Origin: Pelodera strongyloides
Lineage: Eukaryota > Nematoda > Chromadorea > Rhabditida > Rhabditidae
Direction of reading: 5' to 3'
NCBI GenBank assembly: GCA_036852015.1
Contig: JAANDG010000557.1
Coordinates: 31,913-95,912, forward strand
Length of the DNA: 64,000 nt
The notes below the pieces were generated by a model. That model saw only the letters and a list, made by a program, of their open reading frames with translations, made no database searches and was not told the origin of the DNA. The position numbers were made by a program, and so were the translations under genes. How positions within the stretch are numbered: the first letter of the stretch is position 1; every line of letters begins with the position of its first letter. This document shows, piece by piece, positions 60,003 through 64,000 of this stretch.

Positions 60003-61395
60003 TACACTTGTTAGTGGCATATACAATTTAACTAGACAACTCATACATAGCAATATCATGCACATATACAACGTTGCATCAAGGTAAGCCGAGGAAAATA
60101 CCAACAGCAATATACGGTAATTCGAATCAAAACATGATTTATTGTAATGAAGTCAATACATCAAACAAACAATCAATATGTGCATACTGTGTGTGTGGAA
60201 CCCTTGTGCCAATGCAACATAGTCTAGAAGTAATAAATTATAAAACACTACCGTGTTGGCTGCAAAGTAAACAAAAGAAACTTGGAAACCCATATACGTA
60301 TACATCGCACAATTACTTCACGTTTATGTTCATTCGTTTTGGAATGGCCCTCGACCTGAGCTACACATAAGACACTAGGCTGGTGGACAAATGTAAAAGG
60401 CTTATAATCATCTTTTGATACATCACACAATATTGTAACATGTGATAACATAATAGAAAAAGCCACGTCATAACAACCAACAACGCAATGTACAAAGGTT
60501 AAAGATTAAAACCGTCGGTAGCACACGACGATATGTCTATCGACGTCGCGCAAGAATCCTGAGTAACCACGAATGACAGGCAGAAGAAAGAGTCAAGGAT
60601 CATCTGGCTGAAACATAAACATATATACGATATATTGGGCGCGGGCAATCATAACCTATATACCCTCCCCCAACTTACTATTAGCCAGCCAAGAAAGATT
60701 AACCTACAAAATAACTACTAAAGAATAAAGAATGATGAACAATCATAGTTTAACACCAAAACAGACACAGCCACAACAAAATATAAATCAAAACCAGAGT
60801 TGAATTGTACCTATAGTATTATCCTTAGTTTGGGGTTTAACAAGTGCAAAACAGACATCTTCCAACTGTCCCGTCTTTGGCGTATTCTAAATATAGAAAC
60901 AGTGAAACAGACACATTTCAATATATCCTCCTCTGATCAAAGAACACTCGAATAGTGAAAATCGATGAAAAAATTCGTACTCGGTTTGATATATAGTTCA
61001 GAAGAAACATTACGTTATAGACCCGCTCTATGTTAATAGAAGGTGAAGTCACGACGTGCCTGTTTTAAAGAACAAGGGCACAAGAAAAGTATTACTAGTA
61101 TAGTATGTAGGAGATAAACAAAAACGAAGGTATCCAATCATTCCCTTACTTCTCAACGAACGCACCATTTACTGCGCGTGGCAGGTTGCTATTATTATTC
61201 CTATTAGTAATTGTACAAAACTACGAAACACGCCGGTTTCAACATTATGTGTATATAATAAAAGTAGATTAAAAAGACTAACCTCTGTCCTATTCACACA
61301 ACAACGAAAGGGCACTCATGTCCACGTGTAATCGAGTTCTCAAATCGTTCCTATCCGGCTTTGCTGATACTCGAAGGTGCGACGGTTGGGTGTTC

Positions 61396-61570
61396 TTAAA
61401 TCAGTACATACTTACATACTTAGGGAAATTTGCATATAATACGCATTTCCTATGTATCCTAGCAAAGTGTGTGTCCGAAGCTTGCTGGACGGTCACACAC
61501 TTTGCATAGGATACATAGGAAATGCGTAACATATGCAAATTTTCCAAAGTAGGTATAATACGGCTTTAAA
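61396..61570. mobile_element. MITE family A copy
   Basis: Right end ggtataatacggctttaa is inverted, less perfectly, at the left end. Strong inner arms: aaatttgcatataatacgca and aatgcgtaacatatgcaaat, cctatgtatcc and ggatacatagg, and cacacactttgc. Centre gtccgaagcttgctggac matches the element at 9002-9176. Confidence 0.85.
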
Positions 61571-62069
61571 ATGTACAAATAAACTATTATACGCCTCCCA
61601 TCCCTCCCTCCCTAGAGCTTCACATTTGTCCTTTTAAACTCGTCAAAAAACGCAAATGTAAACGTAAAAAAACCAAGCACACGATGTACGCAAATGTAGA
61701 ATAATAAAAAACAATACAGGAATTTAGAGATGAACATACCGATTGATGGACCAGCGTAGAGCGCAGGTGGTGAAAGGATAAACCGCTCAATCGGCTCAAC
61801 AAAGAAAAACCTTGTCGGTCACTGTCGGTGGAAAGTCCGGAACTGTGAATGTGAATATAATACAAAGAGGCGTAGGCGTAACCACCAGCCACGAACCACT
61901 AGTCATTACAAATAAACAGTAGTTATTGGGACATTAAAATCCATATCCACTTTCTTTCCCAAGCATGAATATCGTCGAAAAGTAGTGCAAAAACAAACTA
62001 CAGTATCAGTAATGTCAATAAGATTAATAAAAGGTCGATGTAAATAGATTTACATATCATAATAAAATA

Positions 62070-63967
62070 TCAAACGAGTAAAAAACCAACCCGCTCCGTC
62101 TCGTTAGTCTCATCTTCGTCATCGCTCAGTGTGAGCCACTCGGGCACCGGGGGAATGGGAGTCAAGTGGACGTGGCTCAAGTCCAGAGTACTCCGCAACG
62201 CCTCCTTGCCCGCGTCGAGATGGGCTCTGAAGCGGGTGACGATCTCCTCCAGCTCTCTCACTTGTTCGAGTTGCATCAGCTTGATTGTATCACGAGCCTG
62301 AATTAGACACAAGTCAATGGTCACTCCGAGTATACGTGTATACGTGCGTCGTGAAGCGCCGTGTCTTAGGGTTCCTGTTGGTTGACATTTGACATTAGTT
62401 GTCCATTATTACTCTGAATGCTCAATTTTGTTTAGTTATTTATTGTCTTCCAATAACCATATTATTATCCTACAATAATAGTAGATACTGCATAGGAATA
62501 CGTATTCTGCGAAGTAAATATGAAGAAACATTTTCTGGCGAGGGAAACCAAATTCACCTGCGAGACGTGAGTGCCCTATACTCGAACATGACAATGACAA
62601 AGACATCATGTACATAGATACTAACACGATCACAGGCGGATCAGGTCAAGATCACTGACGTGAAAAAAACATAAAGCCCGCTTGCCAAATGCTGAAACGC
62701 AACAAAAGTAAAAGGGTAACAAAAAATACCTGAAGTGGGCGATATTCGTTGATCAAATGGTGCATGTTGATGAATATCGTCTGAAACAGTTTTGTATAAT
62801 AAAAGATCAATGAAGCGTTGGGGAGACAGTGGAGATCCTTACTTTTGCAATCATAACAAATGTGATAAACAGACATGTTTTTTTCATTTGGAAGTTGGAA
62901 GTGGAAGCCATAAGGGGAGCTAGGGCACGTTCACTCCACACGGGAATTGGTATTCACTATTCAACCGATGACTTATTGCACCGAAGCCTTCCCATTCCGG
63001 GCTCTAACCCAACCCTCGCCTAATTGTTAAAGCGAAATACTGGCGGTTTTTTTTTTGAACGCATCGAGTAGAAGTACATCAGCATTCTTATGCAGCGTAT
63101 GCAAATTACCTGTATATCCGTCAGTTTCTCCAATCGATCAGGGTGATCGGGGCACCGGATGAGAATCTCGAGTAGGTCGAGGAATGCGGCCACTACGCTT
63201 CTGAAAACGTTGTAGTTTTTAAAGAGGGACTTTCCGTATCCAACTCCATGTAAACATACACATTGCCAAACAATAGCTCCGTAAGCGCAAGTAAGCACGC
63301 GGCGGAAACAGTGGTGCGTGGGCGAAATTTTTGCGAAATCAAAAATCCAACAAGTGCTTATGGAACTCATAATACGGAATGCGACTATTATATAAAAAAA
63401 AAGCAACAAACCTGTTGAGCTTCTTCATTTCACTTTTCCAATCGATCCGTCCGTGTGGATAAATTTGAGTTACTTTTTGAGAGGAAAGTGATCTGAAAGA
63501 AAAAAAAAACAATTTAATCTAAACATTTTGGCGCAACGGCATCAGTCCATACTTCAATACATAAATTGACGCACAGGTGCTTATTTCCAGTCTGTGTGAA
63601 ATTGACTAGGGTTCTAGGGTAGCTGTAGCATCAACAAGAATTCGTAGAAAACTGCGGAAATTGGACGATTGGGCCAACAAGTTCATTCGTATTTGTGTAT
63701 ATAGGATTTATACACCAATACACGCTGGCAGTGACGAAAGTTGCGAGTATCTGAGCAAGGATGTAGCTATCAGGATTAAAACTTTGGAAACACAACAATC
63801 TAACTAGTATGTACATTCACAAACCTAAGAATTTCATCCTCCAATTTATGTTCTTCTCCAAATACCACAAATTCGGTTTGAAATGGAGGCGGCGGAAGAA
63901 CGGCCCCCTGAAAATGTTTGCCGCTGAAGCAAGCACTCACCGGTTGAGCTACACGCAACGCAGCCAT
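62070..63967 (-). CDS. MED7: Mediator complex subunit 7
   Basis: Middle-module subunit of Mediator, the nuclear RNA polymerase II coactivator; MED7 pairs with MED21 and MED31. Five exons in phase: 63825-63967, 63412-63492, 63110-63200, 62730-62780, 62070-62297; 197 residues, near family length. Diagnostic features in order: an N-terminal proline patch (AVLPPPPFQTEF), a QIYPHGRIDWKSEMKKLNRS core, the AAFLDLLEILIRCPD helix, FINMHHLINEYRPLQARDTI, and a long C-terminal coiled-coil helix (LMQLEQVRELEEIVTRF). The acidic DDEDETNETERV precedes a short end. A CAG acceptor 18 nt before the ATG suggests trans-splicing. A 33-nt in-frame segment in exon 1 (63908-63940) has GTGAGT and TTTCAG ends and could be an ultrashort intron. 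Half a family B MITE starts just inside intron 3. Confidence 0.93.
63027..63106. mobile_element. Half of a family B MITE abutting the MED7 intron 3 donor
   Basis: ttaaagcgaaatactggcgg...cagcgtatgcaaat matches the left half of family B (best with 6783 onwards), then stops. The next three bases and exon 63110-63200 follow immediately. The right half is absent. Confidence 0.8.
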
Positions 63968-64000
63968 TTTCACTCAACAATTCTGAATGTTAATAGCACC

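Larger units (their letters stand above)
58452..62069. other. Spacer between gene 2 and MED7
   Basis: Contains one family B MITE (59821-60002), one family A MITE (61396-61570), a hairpin pairing ttaggattagg (58989) with ccaatcctaag (about 59060), and a degenerate GC-richer tract (59110-59480) with recurring ggnaccgt/gggtcc motifs. The tract has a 116-codon plus ORF and opposing ORFs; no family resemblance. An 87-codon minus ORF at 58566-58829 is unrecognised and may fall in the gene 2 3' UTR. Nothing else was seen. Confidence 0.5.

Overview
The window looks like nuclear DNA from a nematode. Genes are split into short exons (50-220 nt) with GT-AG introns. Spacers are AT-rich, packed with fold-back/MITE elements, and hold nuclear tRNA genes. 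The protein content is animal: an inositol-trisphosphate receptor, the Mediator subunit MED7, and a seven-helix receptor resembling the nematode Sra/Srab/Sre chemoreceptors. Four of the five multi-exon genes have a bare 3' splice acceptor 0-32 nt upstream of the start codon, as expected for spliced-leader trans-splicing. The nematode assignment is an inference; the species is not identified.

Layout. 0.1-6.6 kb, minus: 5' part (17 exons, 555 codons) of the IP3 receptor, running off the left edge, with a tRNA-Ala gene antisense in one intron. 6.6-14 kb: gene-poor, with MITEs and CT microsatellites. 14.2-18.2 kb, minus: the seven-helix chemoreceptor, three introns of which carry copies of one MITE family. 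18.2-25.5 kb: repeat-derived DNA with a possible FLYWCH-like exon and direct repeats. 25.5-26.0 kb, plus: the last three exons of an otherwise missing paralogue of the 44-49 kb gene. 26-44 kb: mainly repeats, namely GC-rich fold-backs, a degenerate tandem duplication (32.8-34.6 and 35.4-37.3 kb), a minisatellite plus a 46-base G run at 38.1-38.5 kb, three 1.04-kb tandem units each with a tRNA-Glu(CTC) gene, and a 1.7-kb Helitron-like element. 44.2-49.0 and 50.3-58.5 kb, plus: two neighbouring paralogous genes for secreted/membrane proteins of a family I do not recognise. The second ends in a predicted membrane helix, a Lys/Arg-rich segment and an RGG-box tail. 58.5-62 kb: spacer with two MITEs. 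62.1-64.0 kb, minus: complete MED7.

The most novel part is the 44-58 kb gene pair with the orphan 3' end at 25.5 kb. Exon order and phases are parallel: a phase-1 signal-peptide exon, then an exon opening with D-(F/V)-R-C, then phase-0 exons and a shared phase-2 junction. The copies differ at the C-terminus: two end in a short hydrophobic tail and one continues into a basic RGG tail normally seen in RNA-binding proteins. No operon or shared pathway among the genes is evident. All exon models are hand-built from splice signals and reading frames, without transcripts or database searches.
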